A stretch of 64,000 bases of DNA, taken from Sulfitobacter sp. W027 (GTDB taxonomy: Bacteria > Pseudomonadota > Alphaproteobacteria > Rhodobacterales > Rhodobacteraceae). The DNA lies in contig NZ_CP083564.1 of NCBI RefSeq assembly GCF_025143985.1, positions 1,179,501-1,243,500 of the forward strand. The letters are read 5' to 3'. How positions within the stretch are numbered: the first letter of the stretch is position 1; each line of letters begins with the position of its first letter. The notes below the pieces were generated by a model that saw only the letters and a program-made list of their open reading frames with translations, did no database searches and had not been told where the DNA came from. A program made the position numbers and the translations under genes. Positions 36,447 to 47,255 of this stretch are shown here, one piece after another.

Positions 36447-38579
36447 ATGGAAACCACGATCCTATTCGCCCCGCTGGTGGGTGCCATCCTCTGCGGTTTC
36501 GGCTGGAAGATTACTGGTGAGAAAGCTGCCCAGTGGATCGCGACTGGCTTGCTGTTCCTCTCGGCCTTCCTGTCCTGGGTCGTCTTCCTGACGCTGGACG
36601 GCCCGACCGAGCAAATCCAGATCCTGCGCTTTATCGAAAGCGGCACGCTGAGCACCGATTGGGCGATCCGCATGGACCGTCTGACCGCGATCATGTTGAT
36701 CGTGATCACCACGGTCTCGAGCCTCGTGCACCTTTATTCCTTCGGCTACATGGCCCATGATGAGAACTTCCGCGATAACGAAAGCTATCGTCCCCGGTTC
36801 TTCGCCTATCTGTCCTTCTTTACCTTCGCGATGTTGATGCTGGTGACAGCAGACAACCTCGTGCAGATGTTCTTTGGTTGGGAGGGCGTCGGTGTCGCGT
36901 CCTATCTGCTGATTGGTTTCTACTTCCGTAAGCCAAGCGCGAATGCCGCGGCGATGAAGGCCTTTATCGTGAACAGGGTAGGGGACTTTGCATTCCTGCT
37001 GGGCATCTTCGGCCTTTATATGCTGACGGATTCGATCCGCTTTGACGACATTTTCGCCGCCGCGCCCGACTTGGCCGAGCAGTCGGTAACATTCCTGTGG
37101 AACGACTGGAACGCTGCCAATCTCATTGCCTTCCTGCTGTTCGTGGGCGCGATGGGTAAATCGGCACAACTGTTCCTGCACACATGGCTGCCCGACGCGA
37201 TGGAAGGCCCGACGCCAGTGTCGGCGCTGATCCACGCCGCGACCATGGTGACAGCGGGTGTCTTCCTTGTCTGCCGCATGTCGCCGGTGATGGAGTTTGC
37301 GCCCGAAGCCATGGCCTTTGTCACGGTGATCGGCGCGACGACCGCCTTTGTCGCGGCGACCATCGGCCTTGTGCAAACCGACATCAAACGTGTGATCGCC
37401 TATTCGACCATGTCCCAGCTCGGCTATATGTTCGTGGCAGCGGGCGTCGGCATGTATTCGGCGGCGATGTTCCACCTCTTCACCCACGCCTTCTTTAAGG
37501 CGATGCTGTTCTTGGGCGCGGGCTCGGTCATCCATGCGATGCACCACGAGCAGGACATGACCAACTACGGCGGTCTGCGCAAAAAGATCCCCTATACCTT
37601 TGCTGCCATGATGATCGGCACGCTGGCGATCACCGGGGTCGGCATTCCGCTAACGCATATCGGTTTCGCGGGCTTCCTGTCGAAAGACGCGATCATCGAA
37701 AGCGCCTGGGGTGGTGGCTCAATGTATGGCTTCTGGCTGCTGGTGATCGCCGCTGCGATGACAAGCTTCTACAGCTGGCGTCTGATCTTCCTCACATTCT
37801 TTGGCGAGCCACGTGGCAACAAACATACGCATGAACACGCGCATGAAAGCCCGATGGTCATGCTGATCCCGCTTGGTGTTTTGGCGCTCGGGTCGGTCTT
37901 TGCCGGGATGGTCTGGTATGGCAGCTTCTTTGGTCATGCCGATCAAGTCGGCAAATTCTACGGCATCCCGATGGCTGAAATGGCCGAAGGCGGCGACGCT
38001 CATGTCGAAGGGGCCGAGGAGGATCATGGCGCCACGGGTCCGGTCGATGGCGACGAGGGAGCCGAGGCGCTGGTCGAAGGCCATCAAGACGCGGGCGCGC
38101 ATCACGAAAGCTTTGGCGGTGCGCCGGGCGAGGGGGCGCTGTACTTCGCGCCGGACAACCATGTGCTGGACGATGCCCATGCCGCTCCGACATGGGTCAA
38201 GGTTTCGCCCTTCATCGCGATGCTGGCTGGTCTGGTCATGGCGCTGTGGTTCTATATCTGGAGCCCCAGCGTGCCGGGACGGCTGGCGGCCAACCAACGC
38301 CCGCTTTACCTGTTCCTGAAAAATAAATGGTACTTTGATGAGGTCTACGACGTGATTTTCGTGCGTCCCGCCAAGACGATCGGCCGGTTCCTGTGGAAGC
38401 GCGGCGATGGCACTGTGATCGACGGCACGCTGAACGGCATCGCCATGGGGATCATCCCCTTCTTCACCCGCCTCGCGGGTAAGGCACAGACGGGTTATAT
38501 CTTCACCTACGCCTTCGCGATGGTGATCGGGATCGCCGTTCTGGTGACATGGATGACGATGAGCGGAGGAGCGAACTGA
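36447..38579 (+). CDS. nuoL: NADH-quinone oxidoreductase subunit L
   Basis: The protein has 710 residues. Antiporter-like core motifs are present: [18 protein letters not shown] (key Glu), [45 protein letters not shown] and [20 protein letters not shown]. The C-terminal part carries the long lateral helix region and the last membrane helix. Two periplasm/cytoplasm loops are rich in His and acidic residues ([11 protein letters not shown]; around residues 515-560, [15 protein letters not shown]). It is the distal proton-pumping subunit. Its stop overlaps the nuoM start (TGATG). Confidence 0.97.
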   Translation: METTILFAPLVGAILCGFGWKITGEKAAQWIATGLLFLSAFLSWVVFLTLDGPTEQIQILRFIESGTLSTDWAIRMDRLTAIMLIVITTVSSLVHLYSFGYMAHDENFRDNESYRPRFFAYLSFFTFAMLMLVTADNLVQMFFGWEGVGVASYLLIGFYFRKPSANAAAMKAFIVNRVGDFAFLLGIFGLYMLTDSIRFDDIFAAAPDLAEQSVTFLWNDWNAANLIAFLLFVGAMGKSAQLFLHTWLPDAMEGPTPVSALIHAATMVTAGVFLVCRMSPVMEFAPEAMAFVTVIGATTAFVAATIGLVQTDIKRVIAYSTMSQLGYMFVAAGVGMYSAAMFHLFTHAFFKAMLFLGAGSVIHAMHHEQDMTNYGGLRKKIPYTFAAMMIGTLAITGVGIPLTHIGFAGFLSKDAIIESAWGGGSMYGFWLLVIAAAMTSFYSWRLIFLTFFGEPRGNKHTHEHAHESPMVMLIPLGVLALGSVFAGMVWYGSFFGHADQVGKFYGIPMAEMAEGGDAHVEGAEEDHGATGPVDGDEGAEALVEGHQDAGAHHESFGGAPGEGALYFAPDNHVLDDAHAAPTWVKVSPFIAMLAGLVMALWFYIWSPSVPGRLAANQRPLYLFLKNKWYFDEVYDVIFVRPAKTIGRFLWKRGDGTVIDGTLNGIAMGIIPFFTRLAGKAQTGYIFTYAFAMVIGIAVLVTWMTMSGGAN

Positions 38580-40141
38580 TGGATACGCATCTGCTTTCAA
38601 TCATCACTTTCGTCCCGGCCTTTGCTGCGTTGATCCTTGCGGTCTTCCTGCGGGGCGACGATGCCGCCGCCGGGCGCAATGCGAAATGGCTGGCCTTCAT
38701 CACCACGACGGTCACCTTCCTGATCTCGCTTTTTGTGTTGTTCGAGTTCGACCCCGCCAACACCGACTTCCAATTCGTGGATGAGGCCGACTGGCTGTTG
38801 GGTCTAAAATACCGCCTCGGCGTTGACGGTATCTCGATCCTTTTCGTGATGCTCACGACCTTCATGATGCCGCTGGTCATCGCGGCAAGCTGGAACGTCG
38901 AGCACCGCGTCAAGGAATACATGATCGCCTTCCTGCTCTTGGAGACGCTGATGCTCGGCGTATTCATGGCGCTGGATCTGGTGCTCTTCTACCTCTTCTT
39001 CGAAGCGGGTCTGATCCCGATGTTCCTGATCATCGGCATCTGGGGCGGGAAAGAGCGTATCTACGCGAGCTTCAAGTTCTTCCTTTACACCTTCCTCGGC
39101 TCGGTGCTGATGCTGGTGGCGATGGTGGCAATGTTTACTGAGGCGGGCACCACCTGCATCGGCGGCTGCGAGATCAGCCTGCTCACTCATAACTTCGGTT
39201 CCGAAAGCTTTGAGCTTCTGGGCATCCAAGTCGTCGGCGGCATGCAAACACTGATGTTCCTCGCCTTCTTTGCCAGCTTTGCAGTTAAGATGCCGATGTG
39301 GCCGGTCCACACATGGCTGCCCGACGCCCACGTTCAGGCGCCTACAGCCGGTTCCGTCGTGCTTGCGGCGATCTTGCTGAAAATGGGCGGCTACGGCTTC
39401 CTGCGGTTCAGCCTGCCGATGTTCCCCGTGGGCGCAGAGGTAATGACGCCGCTGATCTTGTGGATGTCGGCCATCGCCATCGTCTATACCTCGCTGGTGG
39501 CGCTGGTGCAGCAGGACATGAAAAAGCTGATCGCCTATTCCTCGGTCGCGCATATGGGTTTCGTGACCATGGGTATCTTTGCTGCCAACCAGCAAGGCAT
39601 CGATGGTGCGATCTTCCAGATGATTAGCCACGGCTTCATCTCTGGCGCGCTCTTCCTTAGCGTTGGCGTGATCTATGACCGTATGCACACCCGTGAGATC
39701 GATGCCTACGGTGGTCTGGTGAACCGGATGCCGGCCTATGCAATGGTCTTCATGTTCTTCACCATGGCGAACGTGGGCCTGCCGGGCACATCTGGGTTCG
39801 TGGGTGAATTCCTGACGCTGATGGCCACCTTCCAAGTGAACACTTGGGTGGCGGCTGTGGCGACCACAGGGGTGATCTTTTCGGCGGCCTATGCACTCTG
39901 GCTCTATCGCCGCGTGGTGATGGGCGACCTGATCAAGGAAAGCCTTAAAGCGATTACCGATATGACCGCGCGTGAGAAATGGATCATTGCCCCGCTGGTG
40001 GCGATGACCCTGATCCTGGGCGTCTACCCGGCACTGGTGCTGGATATGATCGGGCCGTCGGTGGCTGCTCTCGTTGACAATTACGACATGGCGCTGGAGG
40101 CGGCTGATACCGCTGTGCAGACCGCCGATGCCTCGCATTAA
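38579..40141 (+). CDS. nuoM: NADH-quinone oxidoreductase subunit M
   Basis: ATG 38579 overlaps the nuoL stop, giving 520 residues; an upstream in-frame start would run through the end of nuoL. Fourteen or so membrane helices are visible. The key motifs are [21 protein letters not shown] (pump Glu), [43 protein letters not shown] and [21 protein letters not shown]. It is a proton-pumping antiporter-like subunit, followed after 14 bases by nuoN. Confidence 0.97.
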   Translation: MDTHLLSIITFVPAFAALILAVFLRGDDAAAGRNAKWLAFITTTVTFLISLFVLFEFDPANTDFQFVDEADWLLGLKYRLGVDGISILFVMLTTFMMPLVIAASWNVEHRVKEYMIAFLLLETLMLGVFMALDLVLFYLFFEAGLIPMFLIIGIWGGKERIYASFKFFLYTFLGSVLMLVAMVAMFTEAGTTCIGGCEISLLTHNFGSESFELLGIQVVGGMQTLMFLAFFASFAVKMPMWPVHTWLPDAHVQAPTAGSVVLAAILLKMGGYGFLRFSLPMFPVGAEVMTPLILWMSAIAIVYTSLVALVQQDMKKLIAYSSVAHMGFVTMGIFAANQQGIDGAIFQMISHGFISGALFLSVGVIYDRMHTREIDAYGGLVNRMPAYAMVFMFFTMANVGLPGTSGFVGEFLTLMATFQVNTWVAAVATTGVIFSAAYALWLYRRVVMGDLIKESLKAITDMTAREKWIIAPLVAMTLILGVYPALVLDMIGPSVAALVDNYDMALEAADTAVQTADASH

Positions 40142-40155
40142 GAAGGACTTGGCGC

Positions 40156-41601
40156 ATGATTTCCGCTGATCTGAACATCATTCTGCCCGAGATTGTGCTC
40201 GCGGGGTTTGCCCTGCTTGGCCTTCTTGGCGCGGTCTATACGTCGAAAGACAAGGCCGCCGGGGTGCTCGTCTGGGTGACCGCGGTGGTGATGGTGCTGC
40301 TGGCCGGTTGGGTCGCCATGTCCGGCGACGGCACGACCAATATCGCCTTTTACGGCATGTTCATTGACGACAGTTTCGCGCGCTTTGCCAAGGTGGCGAT
40401 CCTGCTGTCGGCGGCGGCTGTGTTGGTCATGTCGGAAAGCTACATGAAATTGCGGGGCTTGCTGCGGTTTGAGTATCCCATTCTGGTCTCGCTGGCGGTT
40501 GTCGGCATGATGGTGATGGTCAGCGCGGGCGACTTGATGGCGCTGTACATGGGGTTGGAATTGCAATCTCTGGCGCTTTACGTCGTCGCCTCTCTCCGCC
40601 GCGACTCAGTCAAATCGACCGAAGCGGGCCTCAAGTATTTCGTCCTGGGCGCACTCAGCTCGGGTCTGCTGCTTTATGGTGCGTCGCTTGTCTATGGCTA
40701 CGCCGGGACCACGGCCTTTGCCGGGATCATCACCACAGCGCAGACGGGTGAAACCTCGCTTGGGCTCCTCTTTGGTCTGGTTTTCCTGATCTCCGGCCTT
40801 GCCTTCAAGGTTTCTGCCGTGCCCTTCCACATGTGGACACCGGACGTATATGAGGGCGCGCCGACCCCGATTGCGGCCTTCTTTGCAACCGCACCAAAAG
40901 TAGCCGCCATGGCCCTTTTCGCGCGGGTGATGCATGACGCCTTTGGCCAGATCGTCAGCGATTGGAGCCAGATCGTGGCGCTGCTGTCGGTCCTGTCGAT
41001 GTTCTTCGGCTCAGTCGCCGCGATTGGTCAGACCAATATCAAACGTCTGATGGCCTTTTCGTCGATTGCCCATATGGGTTACGCTCTGATGGGTCTAGCG
41101 GCGGGCACGGCCTTCGGCGTGCAGGCGATGCTGGTCTATATGGCGATCTATGTGACCATGAACCTTGGGACATTCGCCTTCATCCTGCTGATGCAGAAGG
41201 ACGGCGCGCCGGTGACCGATATCACCACGCTCAATATGTATGCAAAGACCAATCCGGGCCGGGCGCTGGCGATGCTGGTGCTGCTGTTCAGCCTTGCCGG
41301 CGTGCCGCCGATGCTGGGCTTCTTCGGCAAGTTCTATGTCCTGCGCGCGGCCTATGACGCCAATATGGCATGGCTCGCCGTGGCCGGTGTGATCGCCAGT
41401 GTGATCGGTGCGTACTACTACTTGCGGATCGTCTTTTACATGTACTTTGGCGAAGAGCGTTCTGACACGCTGGATCACCAGAACGGTGGCGTGCTGACCG
41501 CGGTGCTGATGGCCTCGGCTGTGATCATGATCGTCGGTATCGCGAATATGTTCGGTGTCGAGGGCATGGCCGCCTCGGCCGCGGCGTCGCTGGTGAACTG
41601 A
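40156..41601 (+). CDS. nuoN: NADH-quinone oxidoreductase subunit N
   Basis: The protein has 481 residues. Motifs are [20 protein letters not shown], the amphipathic [22 protein letters not shown] segment, [20 protein letters not shown] and [18 protein letters not shown]. It is the third antiporter-like pump subunit and the last nuo gene. The birA gene starts 32 bases downstream on the same strand, so transcription likely continues. Confidence 0.97.
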   Translation: MISADLNIILPEIVLAGFALLGLLGAVYTSKDKAAGVLVWVTAVVMVLLAGWVAMSGDGTTNIAFYGMFIDDSFARFAKVAILLSAAAVLVMSESYMKLRGLLRFEYPILVSLAVVGMMVMVSAGDLMALYMGLELQSLALYVVASLRRDSVKSTEAGLKYFVLGALSSGLLLYGASLVYGYAGTTAFAGIITTAQTGETSLGLLFGLVFLISGLAFKVSAVPFHMWTPDVYEGAPTPIAAFFATAPKVAAMALFARVMHDAFGQIVSDWSQIVALLSVLSMFFGSVAAIGQTNIKRLMAFSSIAHMGYALMGLAAGTAFGVQAMLVYMAIYVTMNLGTFAFILLMQKDGAPVTDITTLNMYAKTNPGRALAMLVLLFSLAGVPPMLGFFGKFYVLRAAYDANMAWLAVAGVIASVIGAYYYLRIVFYMYFGEERSDTLDHQNGGVLTAVLMASAVIMIVGIANMFGVEGMAASAAASLVN

Positions 41602-41633
41602 GCGGTGCGGCGCAAGACGGGCCGGACCACCGC

Positions 41634-42365
41634 ATGACTCCTTGGCCGGAAGGCTATGGCCGGCGCGTCTATGACACGCTTGATTCCACCCTCTCAGAGG
41701 CGGCGCGGTTACAGCAAGAGCTGACCGCGCCGACTTGGATTCTGGCGTTGGAGCAGACCGCCGCCCGGGGCCGGCGGGGGCGCAGTTGGACCACCCCGCG
41801 CGGCAATTTCGCGGCCACTTTGATGATGCCCCGTAAAGAGCCACCGGGCGTTGCCGCGCTGCGGTCCTTCGTGACATCACTGGCGCTCTACCGCGCCTTT
41901 GTTGCGGTGACCGGGCGTGAGGATGCTTTTGCGTTGAAATGGCCGAATGACGTGCTGCTGCGCGGTGGCAAGGTGGCAGGGATCCTTCTGGAAAGCGTCG
42001 GCGATCATCTGGCGATTGGGATTGGCGTGAACCTTGCCCATGCACCGGAGGCGAGTACGCTGGAGGCACGCGCCTTACCTGCTGTGACGCTGCGCGAGGC
42101 GGGGGCCAATGTGGCCGCCGAAGACTTCCTCGATATCCTTGCGCAAGAATATGCCGGTCTGGAACATCAATTCACCACCTATGGTTTCGCCACGATCCGC
42201 AGCGCATGGCTCGCCCATGCCGCGCGGTTGGGAGAGGTCATCACCGCCCGCACGATGCGCGATGAGATCACCGGCGTTTTCGAAGATGTAGACAGCGCAG
42301 GCAATCTGATCCTGCGCACCCGCGACTGCGCGGTGCCCATCACCGCAGCGGACGTGTTTTTCTAA
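41634..42365 (+). CDS. birA: Biotin--[acetyl-CoA-carboxylase] ligase (no HTH domain)
   Basis: The protein has 243 residues, so it is a catalytic-only (class I) ligase without the DNA-binding domain of E. coli BirA. The adenylation loop is ARGRRGRSWTTPRGNF, the substrate motif is ALKWPNDVLLRGGKVAGILLE, and AIGIGVNLAHAP follows. It attaches biotin to carboxyl carrier lysines, including Lys607 of MccA encoded in this window. The nuoN-birA-coaX-rnj order is a familiar alphaproteobacterial linkage. Confidence 0.92.
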   Translation: MTPWPEGYGRRVYDTLDSTLSEAARLQQELTAPTWILALEQTAARGRRGRSWTTPRGNFAATLMMPRKEPPGVAALRSFVTSLALYRAFVAVTGREDAFALKWPNDVLLRGGKVAGILLESVGDHLAIGIGVNLAHAPEASTLEARALPAVTLREAGANVAAEDFLDILAQEYAGLEHQFTTYGFATIRSAWLAHAARLGEVITARTMRDEITGVFEDVDSAGNLILRTRDCAVPITAADVFF

Positions 42366-42385
42366 ATTCGGGGGAGGGAGGCACC

Positions 42386-43162
42386 ATGCTTCTGGCAATT
42401 GATTGCGGCAACACCAACACGGTTTTCTCGATCTGGGACGGGAAAGAGTTCATCGCCACTTGGCGCACCTCGACCGATTGGAAGCGCACGGCGGATCAAT
42501 ATTACGTTTGGCTTAACACGTTGATTAGGTTGAGAAATATCGAGGCTGATATCACCGATATGATTATCAGCTCCACCGTGCCACGCGTGGTGTTTAACCT
42601 GCGCGTTCTGGCCGATCGCTACTTTAACACCCGGCCCTTCGTGGTGGGCAAACCGGGCTGCGACCTGCCGATTGACGTGCGCGTCGATGCGGGCACGCAG
42701 GTGGGGCCGGACCGGTTGGTGAACACTGTGGCGGGCTTTGACCTCTATGGCGGTGATCTGATCGTCGTGGACTTTGGCACTGCCACAACCTTTGACGTCG
42801 TGGCCGATGATGGGGCCTATATCGGGGGTGTGATTGCACCGGGGGTGAACCTCAGCCTTGAGGCGCTGCATAACGCTGCCGCAGCTCTCCCGCATATCGA
42901 TATATCAAAGCCGCAGAACGTCATCGGCACGAATACGGTGGCCTGCATGCAGTCCGGTGTCTTTTGGGGTTATGTCGGACTGGTTCGTGAGATATGTGAG
43001 CGGATAAGGGCGGAACGTGCGAGACCCATGCGCGTTATTGCCACGGGGGGTCTGGCACCGCTGTTTCAGCAGGCAGTCGACCTGTTCGATGATTATCAAG
43101 ATGAACTCACGATGCACGGGCTGACCGTGATCCACGATTATAATAAGGACAAAGCTGAATAA
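42386..43162 (+). CDS. coaX: Type III pantothenate kinase
   Basis: The protein has 258 residues, with GGGGGAGGGAGG just before ATG 42386. ASKHA-fold motifs are LLAIDCGNTNTVFSIWDG (phosphate 1), the GPDRLVNTVAGFDLYG segment (pantothenate site), IVVDFGTATTFDVVADDG (phosphate 2) and VIATGGLAPLF (adenosine). It starts coenzyme A synthesis and, unlike type I enzymes, is not feedback-inhibited by CoA. No other pantothenate kinase is seen in the window. The rnj gene starts 1 base after its stop. Confidence 0.93.
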   Translation: MLLAIDCGNTNTVFSIWDGKEFIATWRTSTDWKRTADQYYVWLNTLIRLRNIEADITDMIISSTVPRVVFNLRVLADRYFNTRPFVVGKPGCDLPIDVRVDAGTQVGPDRLVNTVAGFDLYGGDLIVVDFGTATTFDVVADDGAYIGGVIAPGVNLSLEALHNAAAALPHIDISKPQNVIGTNTVACMQSGVFWGYVGLVREICERIRAERARPMRVIATGGLAPLFQQAVDLFDDYQDELTMHGLTVIHDYNKDKAE

Positions 43163-43163
43163 T

Positions 43164-44831
43164 ATGAGCAGCGAACGATTTATCTATCTGCCCCTCGGTG
43201 GGGCGGGTGAAATTGGCATGAACGCCTATGTCTACGGCTACGGCAAACCCGGCAAAGAGCGGCTGATCGTCGTCGACCTTGGTGTCGCTTTTCCGGATAT
43301 GGACAGCACGCCGGGCGTGGACCTGATCCTGCCTGACATCACATGGCTCAAGAAGCGGCGCGATCAGATCGAAGCGATCTTCATCACCCACGCGCATGAG
43401 GACCACATCGGCGCGGTCGCCCATTCCTATGAGGCGCTCAAGGCACCGATCTATGCGCGCGCCTTTACCGCGAACATCGCGCGTCGCAAGATGTCAGAGC
43501 ATGGCCATCCAGAGGATGCGATCACGACGGTGGGCAAGTGGCCCGAGCAGATCAAAGCCGGCCCCTTCACCGTCGGCTTCCTGCCGATCTCGCATTCGAT
43601 CCCTGAATCCTCAGCCATGGTCATCGACACGCCCGAGGGGCGCACGATCCACTCGGGCGACTTTAAGATCGACCGCACGCCCGGCGTTGGCGAAGCCTTT
43701 GACGACGCCCTTTGGGCCGAGGTCTGCAAGGATGGGGTCAACGCGCTGGTTTGCGACAGTACCAATGTCTTCTCCAGCCACCCCGGCCGTTCGGAAGCCA
43801 CCGTTGGCCCCGAGATCGAAAAGCTGGTCAGCAGCGCCGAAGGCATGGTCATCGCGACGACCTTTGCCTCGAACGTGGCGCGGGTAAAGACACTGGCAGA
43901 GGCCGGCGCACGGGCAGGGCGGTCGATTGTACTGCTGGGCCGGGCGATGAACCGCATGGTCGAAGCCTCAATTCAGACCGGGGTGATGAAAGACTTCCCG
44001 CCGGTCATCTCTCCCGAAAACGCCCGCGCGATCCCGCGTGAGAACCTGATGTTGCTGGTTACTGGCAGCCAAGGCGAACGCCGGGCGGCTTCGGCGCAGC
44101 TTGCACGGGGCAAATATCAGGGGATCGAGTTGAAAGAGGGCGATCTGTTCCTCTTCTCGTCGAAAACCATTCCGGGCAATGAGCGCGGCGTCATCAGCAT
44201 TATCAACCAATTCTCTGAAAAGGGCGTTGATGTAGTGGATGATTCCTCGGGCCTCTACCACGTCTCGGGCCACGCCAACCGCCCCGATCTGGAAACGCTG
44301 CACGCCATTGTCAAACCGCAGGTTCTGATCCCCATGCACGGCGAGCACCGTCACCTGCGCGAGCACGTGAAGATTGCCGATGCAAAGGGCATCACCGGCG
44401 TTCTGGCGGTGAACGGCATGATGATTGACCTGTCAGGCAACAAACCCAAAGTGGTTGAGCATGTCGATACGGGCCGCATGTACCTTGACGGTTCTGTGCA
44501 GGTCGGCGCCCTTGATGGGGTGATCCGCGACCGTATTCGCATGGCGTTGAACGGTCATGCGACCGTGACGATGATCCTTGACGCGGATGATGAGCCCTTG
44601 GGCGATCCATGGGTCGATCTAATGGGCCTGCCCGAAACAGGCCGGTCCAACGCGCCGCTGGTGGATGTGCTGGAGCAAGACCTCAGCCAATGGCTGAACC
44701 GTCAAAAGGCCGCCACCCTGCGGGATGATGACAAGCTGAACGACGGCCTGAAAAAGGTCGCGCGTCAGTCGTCTTATGACGAGATCGGCAAAAAGCCCGA
44801 AGTCACCGTGGTGGTCAGCCGTCTGAGCTGA
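43164..44831 (+). CDS. rnj: Ribonuclease J
   Basis: The protein has 555 residues. The metallo-beta-lactamase active site is FITHAHEDHIGAVAHSYE (HxHxDH), with IHSGDFKIDRTPG and VCDSTNVFS, and the beta-CASP part continues with LLVTGSQGERRAA and SGHANRPDLETLHAIVKPQVLIPMHGEHRHL. It processes and degrades RNA as an endonuclease and 5' exonuclease in the cytoplasm. It ends the long plus-strand run. Its last 17 bases overlap the end of the opposing gene. Confidence 0.94.
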   Translation: MSSERFIYLPLGGAGEIGMNAYVYGYGKPGKERLIVVDLGVAFPDMDSTPGVDLILPDITWLKKRRDQIEAIFITHAHEDHIGAVAHSYEALKAPIYARAFTANIARRKMSEHGHPEDAITTVGKWPEQIKAGPFTVGFLPISHSIPESSAMVIDTPEGRTIHSGDFKIDRTPGVGEAFDDALWAEVCKDGVNALVCDSTNVFSSHPGRSEATVGPEIEKLVSSAEGMVIATTFASNVARVKTLAEAGARAGRSIVLLGRAMNRMVEASIQTGVMKDFPPVISPENARAIPRENLMLLVTGSQGERRAASAQLARGKYQGIELKEGDLFLFSSKTIPGNERGVISIINQFSEKGVDVVDDSSGLYHVSGHANRPDLETLHAIVKPQVLIPMHGEHRHLREHVKIADAKGITGVLAVNGMMIDLSGNKPKVVEHVDTGRMYLDGSVQVGALDGVIRDRIRMALNGHATVTMILDADDEPLGDPWVDLMGLPETGRSNAPLVDVLEQDLSQWLNRQKAATLRDDDKLNDGLKKVARQSSYDEIGKKPEVTVVVSRLS

Positions 44832-45477
44832 CCTCCTCCCCACCGCTGCACATATAGACCGCGCCGCCCACCGCGACCACGCTCACGCCCGTGGCCGCAA
44901 GGGCGGCGGGGGTCGAGAGCGCGGTGGCCAGCGTGGTGCCCGTTGTCGCCAGATTGGCGCTCAGGGCAGATGCCCCTCCGGTCAGAATGAATGCCCCAGA
45001 TTTATGCGCCACCGCGCGTAGGTTTTCTGGTTGGCTGATCGTGTCCACCGCAGAGCGTGCAATACTTTTGCTGATCTCCACGGTCTCTTGCTTGGTCGTG
45101 TTTACCCGTTCGCAAAAGGTTTTCTTGCAGTTGCCGCGATAGTTCCGCTCGCCCGGGATTAGAAAATGCCCGTCCTCTGCCGTGGCGGTCAGGCAATAGC
45201 CGTTGATCTGGTCCAGCGGCACTGTGGTTGCAAGATAGTCAAACAGCACCCCGCTGTTGCAAGCGGGCGGCGCGCCCCAAAGCTTGCTCCATTTCCGCGC
45301 GGGCCAGGTCATCAGCCGCTCACGGGTGCCGACCTCATCCGCGAAATTGGCGAAATTCTCGGCTTCGACGACGACTTCGGCCCCGTTTACCACGGCGCGG
45401 CATCGCTCGGCGCTGGCGGGGGTGGCCAGAAGGGCGGTCAGAGTGAGGGCAAGGGTGGCAAGGGCAGGGCGCAGCAT
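44815..45477 (-). CDS. Secreted protein of unknown function
   Basis: The protein has 220 residues. The signal peptide is MLRPALATLALTLTALLATPASA, then ERCRAVVNGAEVVVEAENF. The mature part has six or so cysteines (ERC, PACNSG, GYCLTA, NCKKTFCERVN, YMCSGG), suggesting disulfides in the periplasm. From about residue 160 a Gly/Ala/Thr/Ser-rich hydrophobic tract (GAFILTGGASALSANLATTG, PAALAATGVSVVAVGGAVYM) could be a glycine-zipper-like membrane segment. I recognise no family. It is convergent with rnj, overlapping by 17 bases. Confidence 0.72.
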   Translation of the reverse strand: MLRPALATLALTLTALLATPASAERCRAVVNGAEVVVEAENFANFADEVGTRERLMTWPARKWSKLWGAPPACNSGVLFDYLATTVPLDQINGYCLTATAEDGHFLIPGERNYRGNCKKTFCERVNTTKQETVEISKSIARSAVDTISQPENLRAVAHKSGAFILTGGASALSANLATTGTTLATALSTPAALAATGVSVVAVGGAVYMCSGGEEVSSDG

Positions 45478-45520
45478 GATGGTCCTATCTGAGAGGGTCT
45501 AAGTCTCACATAGCACAGAC

Positions 45521-45554
45521 GAAAAAGCCGCCAATCCCGGCTGGGATCGGCGGC
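45521..45554 (-). terminator. Rho-independent terminator of the DEAD-box helicase gene
   Basis: On the minus strand a 12-bp stem (GCCGCCGATCCC with GGGATTGGCGGC, one G-T pair, 4-base loop) is followed by TTTTTC. It lies 27 bases past the helicase stop at 45581 and upstream of the secreted protein gene at 45477, so it separates the two transcripts. Confidence 0.85.
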
Positions 45555-45580
45555 GAATTCATGCCAGCGGATGGGCTGGT

Positions 45581-47101
45581 TCAGATGCGTTCGCGAAAGC
45601 TCAGACCGATGAAGTCAGGCGTGTGATCACCCAGACCGACAACGCGGTTGTCATTGCCGCCGCGTTTGTCGTTCCGGCCCCGCCCACGCGGGGTTTTGTC
45701 GGTATTGCCGCCACGCTGCGGTTTGCGTTCGTCCTGCAGTGGCGCAGGCTGCGCCTCGGCGGCCGCTTCGGGCTTGGGCGCCTCTGCGGGCGCTTCGGCT
45801 TGGGGCTGCTTGTCCTCGGCTGGTTTCTCAGCGGCGACTTTCTCGGCGCGCGGGGCGTCGGACTTGCGGCTGCGCGAGCGGGTGCGCTTGGGCTTGTCAT
45901 CGGTCTTGGCCGGTGCTTCGGCGGTGGCATCTTCAGCGGCAGGCGCGTCGGCTTGCAGCGGATTCTCCAGCCGTGGGATCTCTTTTTGCACCAGACGCTC
46001 AACGTCTTCGAAATTCTTCTCGTCGCGTGGCACGCAGATCATGATTGCTTTGCCGTCCCGGCCGGCACGGCCCGTCCGACCAATCCGGTGCACGTAGTCC
46101 TCGGCGTGGCTGGGCACGTCGAAGTTGAACACATGGCTCACACTTGGCACATCAAGGCCGCGGGCGGCCACATCAGAAGCAATAAGGAAGCGCAGCTCGC
46201 CGTTGCGGAAGCCGTCCAATGTCTTGGTCCGCTGGCTTTGGTCCAGATCGCCATGGATAGGAGCCGCGTCATAGCCGTACTTTTTCAACGATTTGGCAAC
46301 GGTATCCACGTCCATCTTGCGGTTACAGAAGATGATCGCATTTGTGCATTTCTCGCCTTCAGCGTCGATCAGCATCCGTAAAAGCTTGCGCTTTTCGGTG
46401 GCTTCACGGTCCTTGCGGGAGGCTTTGAACATCACCACGCCTTGGGTGATATTCTCGCTTGTAGTGGCCTGACGGGCCACTTCGATCCGCTCGGGATTGC
46501 TGAGGAATGTATTGGTGATCCGCTCAATCTCGGGCGCCATGGTGGCGGAGAAGAATAGCGTTTGGCGTGTAAAAGGTGTAAGACCAAAGATGCGCTCGAT
46601 GTCCGGGATAAAGCCCATGTCGAGCATCCGATCAGCTTCGTCGACGACCATGACTTTGACGTCAGACAGGATCAGCTTGCCACGCTCGAAATGGTCCAGC
46701 AGGCGGCCCGGCGTGGCGATCAGCACGTCGACGCCTTTGTCGATTAGCTTGTCTTGCTCCTTGAAGCTCACGCCGCCGATCAGCAGCGCTTTGGTCAGCT
46801 TAAGGTGCTTGGAATAGGTATCGAAGTTTTCAGCAACCTGCGCTGCCAATTCCCGCGTGGGGCAGAGCACGAGGCTCCGAGGCATCCGGGCGCGGGCGCG
46901 GCCACGGGCAAGCAGCGAGAGCATCGGCAGGGTGAAGCTGGCGGTCTTGCCGGTGCCGGTTTGGGCGATGCCCAGAACGTCGCGGCCTTCGAGAGCGGGG
47001 GGGATGGCGCCCGCTTGAATAGGTGTGGGCGATTCGTAGCCAGCCTCTACAACAGCTTTGAGGACCTTGGCGTTCAGGTTTAGATCGGTAAATTTTGTCA
47101 T
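45581..47101 (-). CDS. DEAD-box RNA helicase (RhlE-like)
   Basis: The start is ATG 47101 (MTKFTDLNLNAKVLKAV), although the frame is open further upstream; 506 residues. Motifs are: Q motif YESPTPIQAGAIPPAL, I AQTGTGKT, Ia PTRELAAQ, II VDEADRMLDMGF, III FSATM, IV-V IIFCNRKMDV and ATDVAARG-like ASDVAARGLDVPSV, VI HRIGRTGRAGRDG. From about residue 385 the tail is low-complexity and basic/acidic (PKRTRSRSRKSD, PRGRGRNDKRGGNDN), an RNA-binding extension. It unwinds structured RNA, often in cold adaptation or ribosome assembly. Confidence 0.92.
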   Translation of the reverse strand: MTKFTDLNLNAKVLKAVVEAGYESPTPIQAGAIPPALEGRDVLGIAQTGTGKTASFTLPMLSLLARGRARARMPRSLVLCPTRELAAQVAENFDTYSKHLKLTKALLIGGVSFKEQDKLIDKGVDVLIATPGRLLDHFERGKLILSDVKVMVVDEADRMLDMGFIPDIERIFGLTPFTRQTLFFSATMAPEIERITNTFLSNPERIEVARQATTSENITQGVVMFKASRKDREATEKRKLLRMLIDAEGEKCTNAIIFCNRKMDVDTVAKSLKKYGYDAAPIHGDLDQSQRTKTLDGFRNGELRFLIASDVAARGLDVPSVSHVFNFDVPSHAEDYVHRIGRTGRAGRDGKAIMICVPRDEKNFEDVERLVQKEIPRLENPLQADAPAAEDATAEAPAKTDDKPKRTRSRSRKSDAPRAEKVAAEKPAEDKQPQAEAPAEAPKPEAAAEAQPAPLQDERKPQRGGNTDKTPRGRGRNDKRGGNDNRVVGLGDHTPDFIGLSFRERI

Positions 47102-47255
47102 GTGCGTCCGGGTTGAGCGGACACTGACTTGGCCCGCGGCAGCAATACAAGCCGGCCCGAATGGCCCAAGGGGCGGCAGGTGCCGCGGCATGTTCCAAAA
47201 GCGCATAGCAAGTTGTGGCTCAGCCGTCAAACACTTGGCAGGTCAGCCAGTTGCC

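Noticed and set aside
37831..38112. His/Asp-rich insert in nuoL as foreign DNA
   Set aside because: The frame and flanking helices are continuous and composition matches the rest; variable charged loops are common in NuoL.
38804..40138. 444-codon minus-strand frame opposite nuoM
   Set aside because: His/Asp-rich translation complementary to membrane helices of nuoM; a typical shadow.
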